From positions 228,524 to 292,523 of the forward strand of contig NZ_LN929897.1 in the NCBI RefSeq assembly GCF_001493375.1: DNA of 64,000 nucleotides, written 5' to 3'. A program made the translations under genes and the position numbers. Below the pieces are notes generated by a model that worked only from the letters and a program-made list of their open reading frames with translations, had not been told where the DNA came from and searched no databases. Shown piece after piece: positions 51,903 to 62,097 of this stretch (position 1 is the stretch's first letter; each line of letters opens with the position of its first letter). Source of the stretch: Streptomyces specialis (GTDB taxonomy: Bacteria > Actinomycetota > Actinomycetes > Streptomycetales > Streptomycetaceae).

Positions 51903-52943
51903 ATGCCAGGCGCCATCTACGCCGAGGGTCTCGTCAAGACCTTCGGCGATGTCAGGGCACTGGACGGAGTCGACATCGACGTACCGGAGGGCACGGTCCT
52001 CGGCCTGCTCGGGCCGAACGGCGCGGGCAAGACGACCACGGTCCGCGTCCTCACCACCCTGATGCGGCCCGACAAGGGCCGGGCCGAGGTGGCCGGTCTG
52101 GACGTGCTCAAGTATCCGAACGAAGTGCGCCGGTCCATCGGGCTCTCCGGCCAGTTCGCCGCCGTGGACGACTATCTGACCGGCCGGGAGAACCTCCAGA
52201 TGGTCGGGCAGCTCTACCAGCTCTCCGCGCGGGACGCCAAGCGCCGGGCCGACGAGCTGCTGGAGCGGTTCAACCTGGCCGAGGCCGCCGACCGCACCGC
52301 CAAGACGTACTCGGGCGGCATGCGCCGCCGCCTGGACCTGGCCGCCGCACTGATCATCAGTCCGCCCGTGATGTTCATGGACGAGCCCACCACCGGCCTC
52401 GACCCGATGAACCGGCAGGCCCTGTGGGAGGTCATCGAGGAGCTGGTGGCCAGTGGCGCCACGCTGCTGCTCACCACCCAGTATCTGGAGGAGGCCGACC
52501 GGCTGGCCGACACCATCGCGGTGGTCGACCACGGCAAGGTCATCGCCCGCGGCACCTCCGACGAGCTGAAGAGCCAGTCAGGCGGCGACGTGGTCGAGGT
52601 CGTGGTGCACGACCGGGCGCGCCTGGCCGAGGCCGAGGAGGTGCTCCGGCGCCTGGGCGCCGGCGAGACCACCCGGGTCGAGCACACCCGCAAGCTCGGC
52701 GTCCCCGCCCCGGGCGGCGCCAGGACCCTGGCCGAGGTCATCCGGGAGCTGGACGCCCTGGGCATCGAGATGGACGACATCGGCCTGCGCCGCCCGACCC
52801 TGGACGACGTGTTCCTCTCCCTCACCGGCCACGCCGCCGGGGCGGACGGCGGCGAGGACCCCCCGCCCGGCGCCGCGCCGGACGGCCCACCCGACGAGAG
52901 GGCCCGCACTCGGGACCAGGTCCGGAAGAAGGTGTCGCGATGA
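51903..52943 (+). CDS. DrrA-type ABC transporter ATP-binding protein, 346 aa
   Basis: ATPase of daunorubicin-resistance-type exporters. Walker A GPNGAGKTTTVR near residue 40, signature YSGGMRRRLDLAAALI, Walker B VMFMDEPTTGLDP, switch His replaced by Gln in LLTTQYLEEADRLAD (as in DrrA), then a C-terminal extension containing DDIGLRRPTLDDVFLSLTG and a Pro/Asp-rich tail. ATG 51903 has GGGAGAG 4 nt upstream. ATGA overlap with the permease gene. Confidence 0.93.
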   Translation: MPGAIYAEGLVKTFGDVRALDGVDIDVPEGTVLGLLGPNGAGKTTTVRVLTTLMRPDKGRAEVAGLDVLKYPNEVRRSIGLSGQFAAVDDYLTGRENLQMVGQLYQLSARDAKRRADELLERFNLAEAADRTAKTYSGGMRRRLDLAAALIISPPVMFMDEPTTGLDPMNRQALWEVIEELVASGATLLLTTQYLEEADRLADTIAVVDHGKVIARGTSDELKSQSGGDVVEVVVHDRARLAEAEEVLRRLGAGETTRVEHTRKLGVPAPGGARTLAEVIRELDALGIEMDDIGLRRPTLDDVFLSLTGHAAGADGGEDPPPGAAPDGPPDERARTRDQVRKKVSR

Positions 52944-53827
52944 CCGGCCCCCTGTCCGCCGCGCCCCGCCAGCCCACCGGGCCCCGGCACGCGGCCCGCC
53001 CGGACGACCAGCGGATCGGCTTCCGTCAGGGCCTGCGCGACTCCATGATCGTCGCCAAGCGGAACCTGCTGCGGATGATCCGCATCCCCGAGATCGTGAT
53101 CTTCGGCATGATCCAGCCGATCATGTTCGTGGTCCTGTTCTCGTACGTCTTCGGCGGCTCCATCAACATCCCGGGCGCCGGCCTGGACCGCGAGGCGTAC
53201 CGGGAGTTCCTGATGGGCGGCATCTTCGCCCAGACCGTCACCTTCGCCACGGCGGGCGCGGGCGCGGGCATCGCCGAGGACATGCAGAAGGGCATCATCG
53301 ACCGCTTCCGCTCGCTGCCGATGGCGCGCGGCGCCGTCCTGACCGGGCGCACCTTCGCCGACCTGGTGCAGACGGCCGTCACCCTCGTCGTCCTCGCCAT
53401 CGTCGCCTTCCTGGTCGGCTGGCGCGCCCACGAGGGCCCGACCAAGACGCTGGCCGCCTTCGGGCTGCTGCTGCTCTTCGGCTATGCCTTCACCTGGATC
53501 GGCGCCCTGATCGGCCTCACCGTCCGCTCCCCGGAGGCGGCGACGTCCGGCGGCCTGGTCTGGCTGTTCCCGCTGACGTTCATATCCATCGCCTTCGTCC
53601 CCTCGGAGAACATGCCGGGCTGGCTCCAGCCCGTCGCTGAGTGGAACCCGTTCAGCGCCACCGTGCTGGCCGTCCGCGAGCTGTTCGGGAATCTGCCGGA
53701 GGGCTACCGGGCGCCGGACTCCTGGCCCATGCAGAACCCGGTCCTCGCCTCCGCGCTCTGCTCGGTCGCCGTGATCGTCTTCTTCCGCAAGCAGGCCGTG
53801 CGCAAGTACCGGCAGGCCACCGGCTGA
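52940..53827 (+). CDS. DrrB-type ABC-2 transporter permease, 295 aa
   Basis: Six hydrophobic helices with the ABC-2 membrane domain: IVIFGMIQPIMFVVLFSYVFGG, TFATAGAGAGIAEDMQKGIIDRFRSLPM (the conserved amphipathic gate), LAAFGLLLLFGYAFTWIGALIG and SEN-x-PGWLQPVAEWNPFSATV. Forms the drug/lipid exporter with the preceding ATPase; substrate unknown. The DNA after its stop quickly turns into poly-G filler. Confidence 0.92.
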   Translation: MTGPLSAAPRQPTGPRHAARPDDQRIGFRQGLRDSMIVAKRNLLRMIRIPEIVIFGMIQPIMFVVLFSYVFGGSINIPGAGLDREAYREFLMGGIFAQTVTFATAGAGAGIAEDMQKGIIDRFRSLPMARGAVLTGRTFADLVQTAVTLVVLAIVAFLVGWRAHEGPTKTLAAFGLLLLFGYAFTWIGALIGLTVRSPEAATSGGLVWLFPLTFISIAFVPSENMPGWLQPVAEWNPFSATVLAVRELFGNLPEGYRAPDSWPMQNPVLASALCSVAVIVFFRKQAVRKYRQATG

Positions 53828-54161
53828 CGACGGCACGACGGACACCGCGCACAGCGGCACGCGCGACGAAGTCGGCGGGCGCGCGGGGCGCGGCGGGGGG
53901 GGGGGGGGGCGCGGGGGGGGGGGGGCGCTGGCTCTTTTACACCTCTCCGCGCCCCCGAGAACCGCGCAAACCTCGTCTGCCGTCCTGTGGTTGCGAGAAT
54001 AAATCGAACTTAATGGGCGTCATGCGCGCGTAGTTGGTTTTGCGCCTCAGCGTACGCCGCCGGGCCGACGCGCGGATGCGCATTGCGCGATCCCGTGGCA
54101 CCTGCCCGGCGCGCGGTCGGGACCGCGCGCCGGGTGGATTCGCGCCTGCGACACTTGCGGC
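53828..54161. other. 334-bp gap region containing poly-G filler and i7/P7 adapter
   Basis: Poly-G runs at 53895-53909 (15) and 53913-53925 (13), then a degraded Nextera read adapter at 53928-53961 (28 of 34 bases), a worn index (53962-53969) and the P7 end at 53970-53993 (19 of 24). Sequence looks genomic again from about 54,050. It marks a false join between two contigs. Confidence 0.88.
54105..54134. terminator. Palindromic hairpin before the ilvA N-terminal half
   Basis: 14-bp stem CCCGGCGCGCGGTC (54105-54118) with 54121-54134 and a 2-nt loop, 27 nt upstream of the ilvA start. Could be a terminator of the gene that truly precedes ilvA (lost here). Confidence 0.5.
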
Positions 54162-54698
54162 ATGCCTGTGAACGACCGGCCCGGACTGGACGACGTGCTC
54201 GCCGCCCAGAAGACGCTCACCGGTGTCTCCCGGGTGACGGCGCTGGAGGGCAGCCGCCATCTGAGCCGGCTGGTCGGCGCCCCCGTCCACCTCAAGTGCG
54301 AGAACCTCCAGCGCACCGGTTCGTTCAAGATCCGCGGCGCCTACACCCGCGTCGCGGGCCTGTCCGCGCCCGAGCGGGAGCGCGGCGTCGTCGCGGCCAG
54401 CGCGGGGAACCACGCGCAGGGCGTCGCGCTCGCCGCCGCGCTGCTGGGCGTGCGGGCCACGGTGTTCATGCCGGCCGGCGCCCCGCTGCCGAAGGTGGCC
54501 GCCACCCGCGACTACGGCGCCGAGGTGCGGCTGCACGGGCAGGTGGTGGACGAGACGCTGGCCGCCGCCCAGGAGTTCGCCGCCACCACCGGTGCCGTGC
54601 TGATCCACCCCTTCGACCACCCGGACGTGGTGGCCGGGCAGGGCACGCTGGGGCTGGAGATCCTGGAGCAGTGCCCCGAGGTCCGCACGATCGTGGTG
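54162..54698 (+). CDS. ilvA: Threonine dehydratase, N-terminal half
   Basis: PLP-dependent threonine ammonia-lyase for isoleucine synthesis. The PLP Lys lies in TGSFKIRGAY, followed by VVAASAGNHAQGVALAA, VFMPAGAPLPKVAATRDYG and IHPFDHPDVVAGQGTLGLEI. The coding sequence breaks off after EQCPEVRTIVV at 54698; the following bases are a G-rich remnant that runs into the next gene. The missing half is at 51019-51730. The last 34 bp overlap exactly with the start of that piece. Confidence 0.9.
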
Positions 54699-54723
54699 CC
54701 GCCGGGGGCGGGGGGAGTGGGCG

Positions 54724-54954
54724 CTAGGAGCGGGAGGCTCCGCGCTCGCCCCTCCCGTCGCCGGCGGCACCGGCGGTGGCCGTGTGCTGTTCCTGGGCCT
54801 CCAGCACGGAGATCCTTCTCAGGTGCTTGCTCATGGACTTGAGCAGCAGCCACACGGCCACGCCCAGCACCGCGAACACGATGAAGCCGAGCACGCCCGG
54901 TGTCACGGTGTACTCGTTGAGTTCCTCGGCAGCAAGGGGCAGCAAGTCAGTCAT
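54724..54954 (-). CDS. Small membrane protein next to mca, 76 aa
   Basis: Single transmembrane helix (GVLGFIVFAVLGVAVWLLLKSM) after an acidic N-terminus, with a basic then Glu/Gln-rich cytoplasmic tail (HLRRISVLEAQEQ). Three bases separate it from the mca gene on the same strand, so co-expressed. No function known; conserved next to mca in Streptomyces. Confidence 0.8.
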   Translation of the reverse strand: MTDLLPLAAEELNEYTVTPGVLGFIVFAVLGVAVWLLLKSMSKHLRRISVLEAQEQHTATAGAAGDGRGERGASRS

Positions 54955-54957
54955 CCC

Positions 54958-55830
54958 TCAATTCTGGCGGATGCCGGCGAAGAGGTCCGACTCGGGGAGC
55001 GACGTATCCACACGGGAGCGCGCCAGCTCGTAGTCCTCGGTCGGCCAGACCTCCTGCTGGATGTCCATCGGCACCTTGAACCAGCCGCCGTCCGGATCGA
55101 TCTGGGTGGCGTGCGCGATCAGCGCCTTGTCGCGCACGGGGAAGAACTCCCCGCACGGCACCCGGGTGGTGAGCTGCCGGTCGGGCCAGTCGACCTCGTC
55201 CCAGCGCTTGAGCCACTCCCCGTAGGGCGACTCCAGACCGCGGTCCAGCATGGCCTGGTGCAGGGCGACGGTGCGCGGCCGGGAGAAGCCCTGGTTGTAG
55301 TAGAGCTTCAGCGGCTGCCACGGCTCGCCCGCGTCCGGATAGCGCGCGGGGTCGCCGGCGGCCTCGAAGGCGACCATGGAGATCTTGTGGGTCATGATGT
55401 GGTCGGGATGCGGGTAGCCGCCGTTCTCGTCGTACGTGGTGATCACCTGCGGCCGGAACGACCGGATCAGGCGCACCAGCGGCTCGGCCGCGGCGTCCAC
55501 GTCCTGGAGGGCGAAGCAGCCCTCGGGCAGCGGCGGCAGCGGGTCGCCCTCCGGCAGCCCCGAGTCGACGAAGCCGAGCCACTCCTGCCGCACACCCAGG
55601 ATCTCCCGGGCCTCGGCCATCTCGCGGGCCCGCACCTCGTGGATGTGCTCCTCCAGATAGGGGTCGCCCTGGAGCTTGGGGTTGAGGATGGAGCCGCGCT
55701 CCCCGCCCGTGCACGTCGCCACCAGGACGTCCACCCCCTCTGACACGTATTTGGCCATGGTGGCGGCGCCCTTGCTGGACTCGTCGTCCGGGTGGGCGTG
55801 CACGGCCATGAGCCGAAGCTGCTCGGTCAA
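54958..55830 (-). CDS. mca: Mycothiol S-conjugate amidase, 290 aa
   Basis: Zinc amidase that cleaves mycothiol-toxin adducts to release mercapturic acids. The LmbE/PIG-L fold is shown by MAVHAHPDDESSKGAATMA (zinc ligands H, D, D), VATCTGGERGSILNP, DENGGYPHPDHIMTHK (third zinc His) and HATQIDPDGGWFKVP. The start is TTG at 55830 with GAGGA 8 nt upstream, giving TEQLRLMAVHAH as in other Mca. Divergent from the DUF4307 gene. Confidence 0.93.
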   Translation of the reverse strand: MTEQLRLMAVHAHPDDESSKGAATMAKYVSEGVDVLVATCTGGERGSILNPKLQGDPYLEEHIHEVRAREMAEAREILGVRQEWLGFVDSGLPEGDPLPPLPEGCFALQDVDAAAEPLVRLIRSFRPQVITTYDENGGYPHPDHIMTHKISMVAFEAAGDPARYPDAGEPWQPLKLYYNQGFSRPRTVALHQAMLDRGLESPYGEWLKRWDEVDWPDRQLTTRVPCGEFFPVRDKALIAHATQIDPDGGWFKVPMDIQQEVWPTEDYELARSRVDTSLPESDLFAGIRQN

Positions 55831-55941
55831 CGCTCGGTCCTCGTCCTCGTCCGTCAGGTCACTCGTCGGCGTGGGGCACACGCCTTCTATAGTGACTGAT
55901 GGACCGCTGTCGCTATTCCGAGTTTCCGAGGACCGACCGTC

Positions 55942-56364
55942 ATGGCTGACGCGCGTGTGAAGCCGCCCGAGGGGCGGTACGGCCGCTCCGGCACGGCCGA
56001 CGCCGTGACCGACCGGCGGCTGAAGATCATCGGTGCCGTGCTCGGGGCGGCGTTGCTCGGTTTCGTGGCCTGGGCCGGGGTGTCGTACATCTCGGGGCAG
56101 AAGGTCACCGGCGAGCTGACCGGCTTCCAGGTGGTCTCGGACGCCGAGATCGAGGTCAACATCGCGATCCGCAAGCCGTCCGGCACCGACGGCGTCTGCA
56201 CCGTACGGGCCCAGGCCGAGGACGGCCTGGAGGTCGGCCGCGCCGATTTCCGGTTCGACGAGGACGTGGATAGTGTGCACCGGTCCGTGACGCTCAGGAC
56301 CACGGAGCGTGCCACGGCCGCCGAGCTGATGGGCTGTACGGAGGCCACGTCAGCCGCACGCTGA
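55942..56364 (+). CDS. DUF4307 membrane protein, 140 aa
   Basis: Basic N-terminus (RPPEGRYGRSG region), one transmembrane helix (IIGAVLGAALLGFVAWAGVSYI) and an extracytoplasmic beta-rich domain (FQVVSDAEIEVNIAIRKPSG). Matches the actinobacterial family DUF4307, always near mca and greA. Function unknown. Confidence 0.85.
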   Translation: MADARVKPPEGRYGRSGTADAVTDRRLKIIGAVLGAALLGFVAWAGVSYISGQKVTGELTGFQVVSDAEIEVNIAIRKPSGTDGVCTVRAQAEDGLEVGRADFRFDEDVDSVHRSVTLRTTERATAAELMGCTEATSAAR

Positions 56365-56453
56365 GTTGTGACGGGTTTGTGTTCGGCAGCGGAGGGTAAT
56401 TTCTCCGCACACATCGACGGTCGTTGTTAGAGTCGACTTTTCGATCGATGTAA

Positions 56454-56499
56454 CGCCCGCCCAGGAGCGCACCGAGTCCGGGTCGGGCGCTTGTTTTTA
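56454..56499 (+). terminator. Terminator-like hairpin in the greA leader
   Basis: CGCCCGCCCAGG (56454-56465) pairs with CCGGGTCGGGCG (56478-56489) imperfectly, followed by TTGTTTTTAT (56491-56500). It ends 30 bp before the greA start. It may end transcription from the DUF4307 gene or act as a leader attenuator. Confidence 0.6.
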
Positions 56500-56528
56500 T
56501 CCCCTCTCTCTTTACCCGAGGAGCACCT

Positions 56529-57029
56529 GTGACGCAGACCAGCGACACTGTCACCTGGCTGACCCAGGAGGCGTATGACCAGCTCAAGGCCGAGCTGGAT
56601 CACCTGTCGGGTCCTGCCCGCGTCGAGATCGCGAAGAAGATCGAGCAGGCGCGAGAAGAGGGCGACCTCAAGGAGAACGCCGGTTACCACGCGGCCAAGG
56701 AGGAGCAGGGCAAGATGGAGGCGCGGGTGCGCCAGCTCACCCAGCTCTTGGAGAGCGCGCAGGTCGGCGAGGCCCCCGCGGACACCGGTGTGGTGGCCCC
56801 CGGCATGGTCGTGACCATCGCCTTCGACGGCGACCCGGACGACACGATGACGTTCCTGCTGGCCTCCCGCGAGTTCGCCACCTCGGACATCGAGACCTAC
56901 TCGCCCCAGTCGCCGCTCGGCAGCGGGGTGAAGGGCAAGAAGGTCGGCGACGAGGCCGAGTACACGCTGCCCAACGGCAACGTCGCCCGGGTCAAGGTCC
57001 TGGAGGCCAAGCCCTACCAGGCGGCCTGA
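56529..57029 (+). CDS. greA: Transcription elongation factor GreA, 166 aa
   Basis: Rescues backtracked RNA polymerase. The N-terminal coiled coil has LTQEAYDQLKAELDHLSGPARVEIAKKIEQAREEGDLKENAGYHAAKEEQGKME-type sequence with the acidic tip (EEGDLKENAGY), followed by the C-terminal FKBP-like domain (SPQSPLGSGVKGKKVGDE). GTG at 56529. A terminator-like hairpin precedes it. Confidence 0.94.
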   Translation: MTQTSDTVTWLTQEAYDQLKAELDHLSGPARVEIAKKIEQAREEGDLKENAGYHAAKEEQGKMEARVRQLTQLLESAQVGEAPADTGVVAPGMVVTIAFDGDPDDTMTFLLASREFATSDIETYSPQSPLGSGVKGKKVGDEAEYTLPNGNVARVKVLEAKPYQAA

Positions 57030-57056
57030 GCCCGCCGCCCGGTGCAGGATGGACCC

Positions 57057-59057
<2,001 letters not shown>

Positions 59058-59700
59058 ACGCGCCGCGCGGCCGGTCACGTCGGCCAGGTCGCCGGTGGCG
59101 GCGAGGCGGGTCCGCAGGGTGGCCACCGCGCGGTCGATCACATCGGTCAGGTCGTCCCGCAGGTCGTGGGCTGCCCGGTACATCAGCGCCGCGCGCAGGC
59201 CGCCGGGGAAGGCGCCGATGAGGACCTGAACCTCCAGGTCGCCGGGGGCGCGGCCGGGGCGGACGGCCGGGGACTCGGCCAGGACCTGGCCAGGACGCGG
59301 CCGGAGCGGGCCATGGTCTCGTCCGGCCGCGCCCGCACGGCGGGGACCGTCGCGACCAGCCGCGTCCGCGCCCGGATCTCGGCCCGCGCCTCCGGGGCGG
59401 TGTACGCCCCCCGCGGCGCCGCGCGGATCGCCTCGCGCAGGGCGGTCAGGGGGCGGCTCGTGGGCGGGACGGGCGCACATGGCGTCGTCCAGGACGGAGT
59501 CCTTTCCGTCCGCCAGGACACCGGAAGACGGTGCTGGGCGAGACCTACGCCGCGGCGGCGATCTGGTCCACCCGGGTGGTGTCGTGGCCCTGCTCGGCGA
59601 GCAGCCGGTACGCCGCGCCGCGGATCGCCTGCCGGGTGCGGATCCTCACGCGTTCGCGGAGGCTCGCCAGGGCGGCGGGGGCGAAGGGCACGCGGGTCAT
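59058..59700 (-). pseudogene. TetR family regulator, frameshifted remnant
   Basis: ATG at 59700 overlaps the MFS stop (ATGA). The HTH begins intact (RIRTRQAIRGAAYRLLAEQGHDTTRVDQIAAAA), then a TAG stop at 59545-59547 is followed by VSPSTVFR. The continuation needs frame changes: ADGKDSVLDDAM in one frame, TSRPLTALREAIRAAP...RVLA in another, and VLAESPAV...DDLTDVIDRAVATLR back in the first. At least one stop and three indels. Either natural decay or low-quality sequence. Confidence 0.72.
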
Positions 59701-61256
59701 TCCCGGGCGTCTCCCTCGGCCGTCGCCAGGGTCGTCACCCCGGACCTGACCGCGCGCCGCTGCGGCAGCAGGAGCCCGGCCAGCAGGGCCCCGCCGAGGG
59801 CGGTGAGGGAGCAGACGTACAAGGTCACGCTCATGCCGTGCGTGAACGCCCAGTCGGCGGAGTCGGCGAGGGTGGTCCGGCCGGTGTTCCCGGCGACGGC
59901 GTGGGCCGCGACGACCGACTCGCGGGACGCCTCGGCCGCGGCGGGCGGCAGGCCGTCGGTGTCGAGGCGGTCCCGGTAGACCTGGGCGAGCAGGCTGCCG
60001 AGGACGGCGACGCAGATGGCGCCGCCGACGTGCCGCAGGGTCATCAGCAGTCCTGAGCCGGTGCCCGACCGGTCGGACGGCAGCGCGGCGAGCGCCGCCT
60101 CGGTGGCCGGGAGCAGCGCCAGCCCGGCGCCGAGGCCGGCGACCGTCAGCCAGATGGCGGTGAGTCCATAACCCGAGCCGACCTCGGTGGTGCTGCCCTG
60201 GATGCCGGCGAACGACAGCAGCGCCAGCCCGGTCGCGACGATGCCGCGCGGGCCGAACTGCCGCACCAGCGGCTGGCAGCCCCGGGCCGCGACCAGGACA
60301 CCGGCGAGCAGCGGCAGCAGCCGCAGGCCGGTGCCGAACGCGTCGTGGCCGTGGACCGCCTGGAGGTACTGCGGGAGTACGAAGATCAGCCCGGCGAGGA
60401 TGAAGCTGATCAGGGCGCCGATCAGGGCGTTCCCGCCGAACGCCGGGTCGCGCAGCAGGCCGAGGCCCAGGGGCGGGCGTTCCCGTCCGCGCTCCCGGGC
60501 GGCCGGCACGGCCAGCAGCGGCAGGGCCGCGGCCCAGGACGCGAGGACCAGCGGGGCGCCCCAGCCCAGGCTCGGGCCCTCGATCAGCCCGTGGCACAGC
60601 GCGCCCAGCGCCCCGGCGACGCAGGCCGCGCCCAGGACGTCGACCGGGGGCGCGCCGCGTTCCCGGGTCTCGGGCAGCAGCAGCGCGCAGCCGGCGAGGG
60701 CGACGAGGACGAGCGGCACGTTGACCAGGAGGACCGAGCCCCACCAGTAGCGGTCCAGGAGCCAGCCGCCGACGAGCGGCCCGAGCGGCAGCCCCGCGGT
60801 GAACGCGGCGGTCAGCGCGGCGATGGCCTTGGCGCGCTCCGCCGGCCCGAACAGGGCGGGCAGCACCGCCACCGTCAGCGGGCTGACCAGCGCGGCGCCC
60901 AGGCCCATGACGGCGCGCCCGGCGATGAGCAGGCCCGGCCCGTCGGCCAGGGCGCCGACGACGGAGCCGGCCAGCAGCACGGCCAGCCCGGTGACCAGGG
61001 TCAGCCTGCGGCCGAACCGGTCGCCGAGCATTCCGGCCGGGAGCATGGCCGAGGCGAAGACGACGAGGAACGCGTCGACGGTCCACTGCTGCCCGCCGGT
61101 GTCCGCCTTCAGATCGGCGGCGATCGACGGCAGGGCGACGTTGAGGATGGTCATGTCGAGGGCCAGGACGAACGTCGCGAGGGCGAGCGCGCCCAGGGCC
61201 CCCCAGCGGCGCGGGCCGAGCCCCGGGTCCACGTCCACCACACCTCCGGAAGCCAC
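59697..61256 (-). CDS. MFS transporter, DHA2 (EmrB/QacA) family, 519 aa
   Basis: 14-helix drug:H+ antiporter. Hallmarks include LDMTILNVALPSIAADL in helix 1, GDRFGRRLTLV in the loop 2-3, GRAVMGLGAALVSPLTVAVLPALF and GPLVGGWLLDRYWWGSVLLVNVP. The longest start is GTG 61256, but GGAGG at 61243-61247 would serve GTG 61238 or 61232 better. Followed by a decayed TetR gene. Confidence 0.9.
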   Translation of the reverse strand: MASGGVVDVDPGLGPRRWGALGALALATFVLALDMTILNVALPSIAADLKADTGGQQWTVDAFLVVFASAMLPAGMLGDRFGRRLTLVTGLAVLLAGSVVGALADGPGLLIAGRAVMGLGAALVSPLTVAVLPALFGPAERAKAIAALTAAFTAGLPLGPLVGGWLLDRYWWGSVLLVNVPLVLVALAGCALLLPETRERGAPPVDVLGAACVAGALGALCHGLIEGPSLGWGAPLVLASWAAALPLLAVPAARERGRERPPLGLGLLRDPAFGGNALIGALISFILAGLIFVLPQYLQAVHGHDAFGTGLRLLPLLAGVLVAARGCQPLVRQFGPRGIVATGLALLSFAGIQGSTTEVGSGYGLTAIWLTVAGLGAGLALLPATEAALAALPSDRSGTGSGLLMTLRHVGGAICVAVLGSLLAQVYRDRLDTDGLPPAAAEASRESVVAAHAVAGNTGRTTLADSADWAFTHGMSVTLYVCSLTALGGALLAGLLLPQRRAVRSGVTTLATAEGDARE

Positions 61257-61309
61257 CGCTGCATGGTAGTGGCTCTCCGAAGGGGGGCCGGTGCGGCGTG
61301 GGGGAAGCG

Positions 61310-61957
61310 TCAGGTGGCGGGGCGGTAGGCGACCAGGGAGATGCCGACGTAGTGGACGACGAAGGCGGCCAGCGTCAGCGAGTGGAACAGCTCATGGAAG
61401 CCGAACCATTTCGGCCACGGATCGGGGCGCTTGAGCCCGTAGATCACGCCGCCCGCGCTGTAGAGCACGCCGCCCGCGATCACCAGCGTCACCACCCCCG
61501 GCCCGCCGGCGCGCAGGAGGTCGGGCAGGAAGAACACGGCCGCCCAGCCCAGGGCGATGTAGCAGGGGGTGTAGAGCCAGCGCGGCGCGCCGACCCAGAA
61601 GACGCGGAAGACGATGCCGGCGATCGCGCCGGCCCAGATCCCCCACAGCAGGAGCTGCCCGCGCGCGCCGTCGAGCAGCAGGATGGTGAACGGCGTGTAG
61701 GTGCCGGCGATGATCAGGAAGATGTTGGCGTGATCCAGCCGTCGCAGCACGGCCTCGACGCGCGGGGTCCAGGTGCCGCGGTGGTAGAGCGCGCTGATGC
61801 CGAAGAGCAGGCAGGCGGTGAGCGTGTACACGGCGCAGGCCACCCGCGCCCGCGGGCTCCCGGCCAGCGCCGTGAGGAAGACGCCCGCTATCAGCGCCGC
61901 GGGGAACATGCCGGCGTGCAGCCAGCCACGCAACCGGGGTTTTGCCGACAGGGTCAT
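61310..61957 (-). CDS. Hemolysin III/PAQR family membrane protein, 215 aa
   Basis: Seven hydrophobic helices. Conserved residues lie in FGISALYHRGTW (His), RRLDHANIFLIIAGTYTPF (Asp, His, Gly-Thr-Tyr-Thr-Pro) and GFHELFHSLTLAAFVVHYVGI (HxxxH), possible zinc-dependent hydrolase residues. Family YqfA/HlyIII. ATG 61957. Confidence 0.92.
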   Translation of the reverse strand: MTLSAKPRLRGWLHAGMFPAALIAGVFLTALAGSPRARVACAVYTLTACLLFGISALYHRGTWTPRVEAVLRRLDHANIFLIIAGTYTPFTILLLDGARGQLLLWGIWAGAIAGIVFRVFWVGAPRWLYTPCYIALGWAAVFFLPDLLRAGGPGVVTLVIAGGVLYSAGGVIYGLKRPDPWPKWFGFHELFHSLTLAAFVVHYVGISLVAYRPAT

Positions 61958-62097
61958 GTGCAGATGGTAGCGACCGCCCGGTTGCGCTCACATGAGCCCA
62001 ACTAGACACAGAAGAGAAGAGACGGCACTATCAGATGAGCGCTCAATCTCTACGGATGAGCGACTCGCACGAAAACCCTCAACCCTCTGGAGCGAAC

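Noticed and set aside
54015-54035. CGCGCGTAG near 54,025 as a fourth copy of the nucleoside operator
   Set aside because: Only one half matches the palindrome (the other arm reads ATG, not CTA), and it lies in doubtful sequence beside an adapter.
51019-54698. Two separate threonine dehydratase-like genes or a split enzyme with an inserted ABC transporter
   Set aside because: The shared exact 34-bp end, the complementary halves and the flanking adapters show one gene misassembled.
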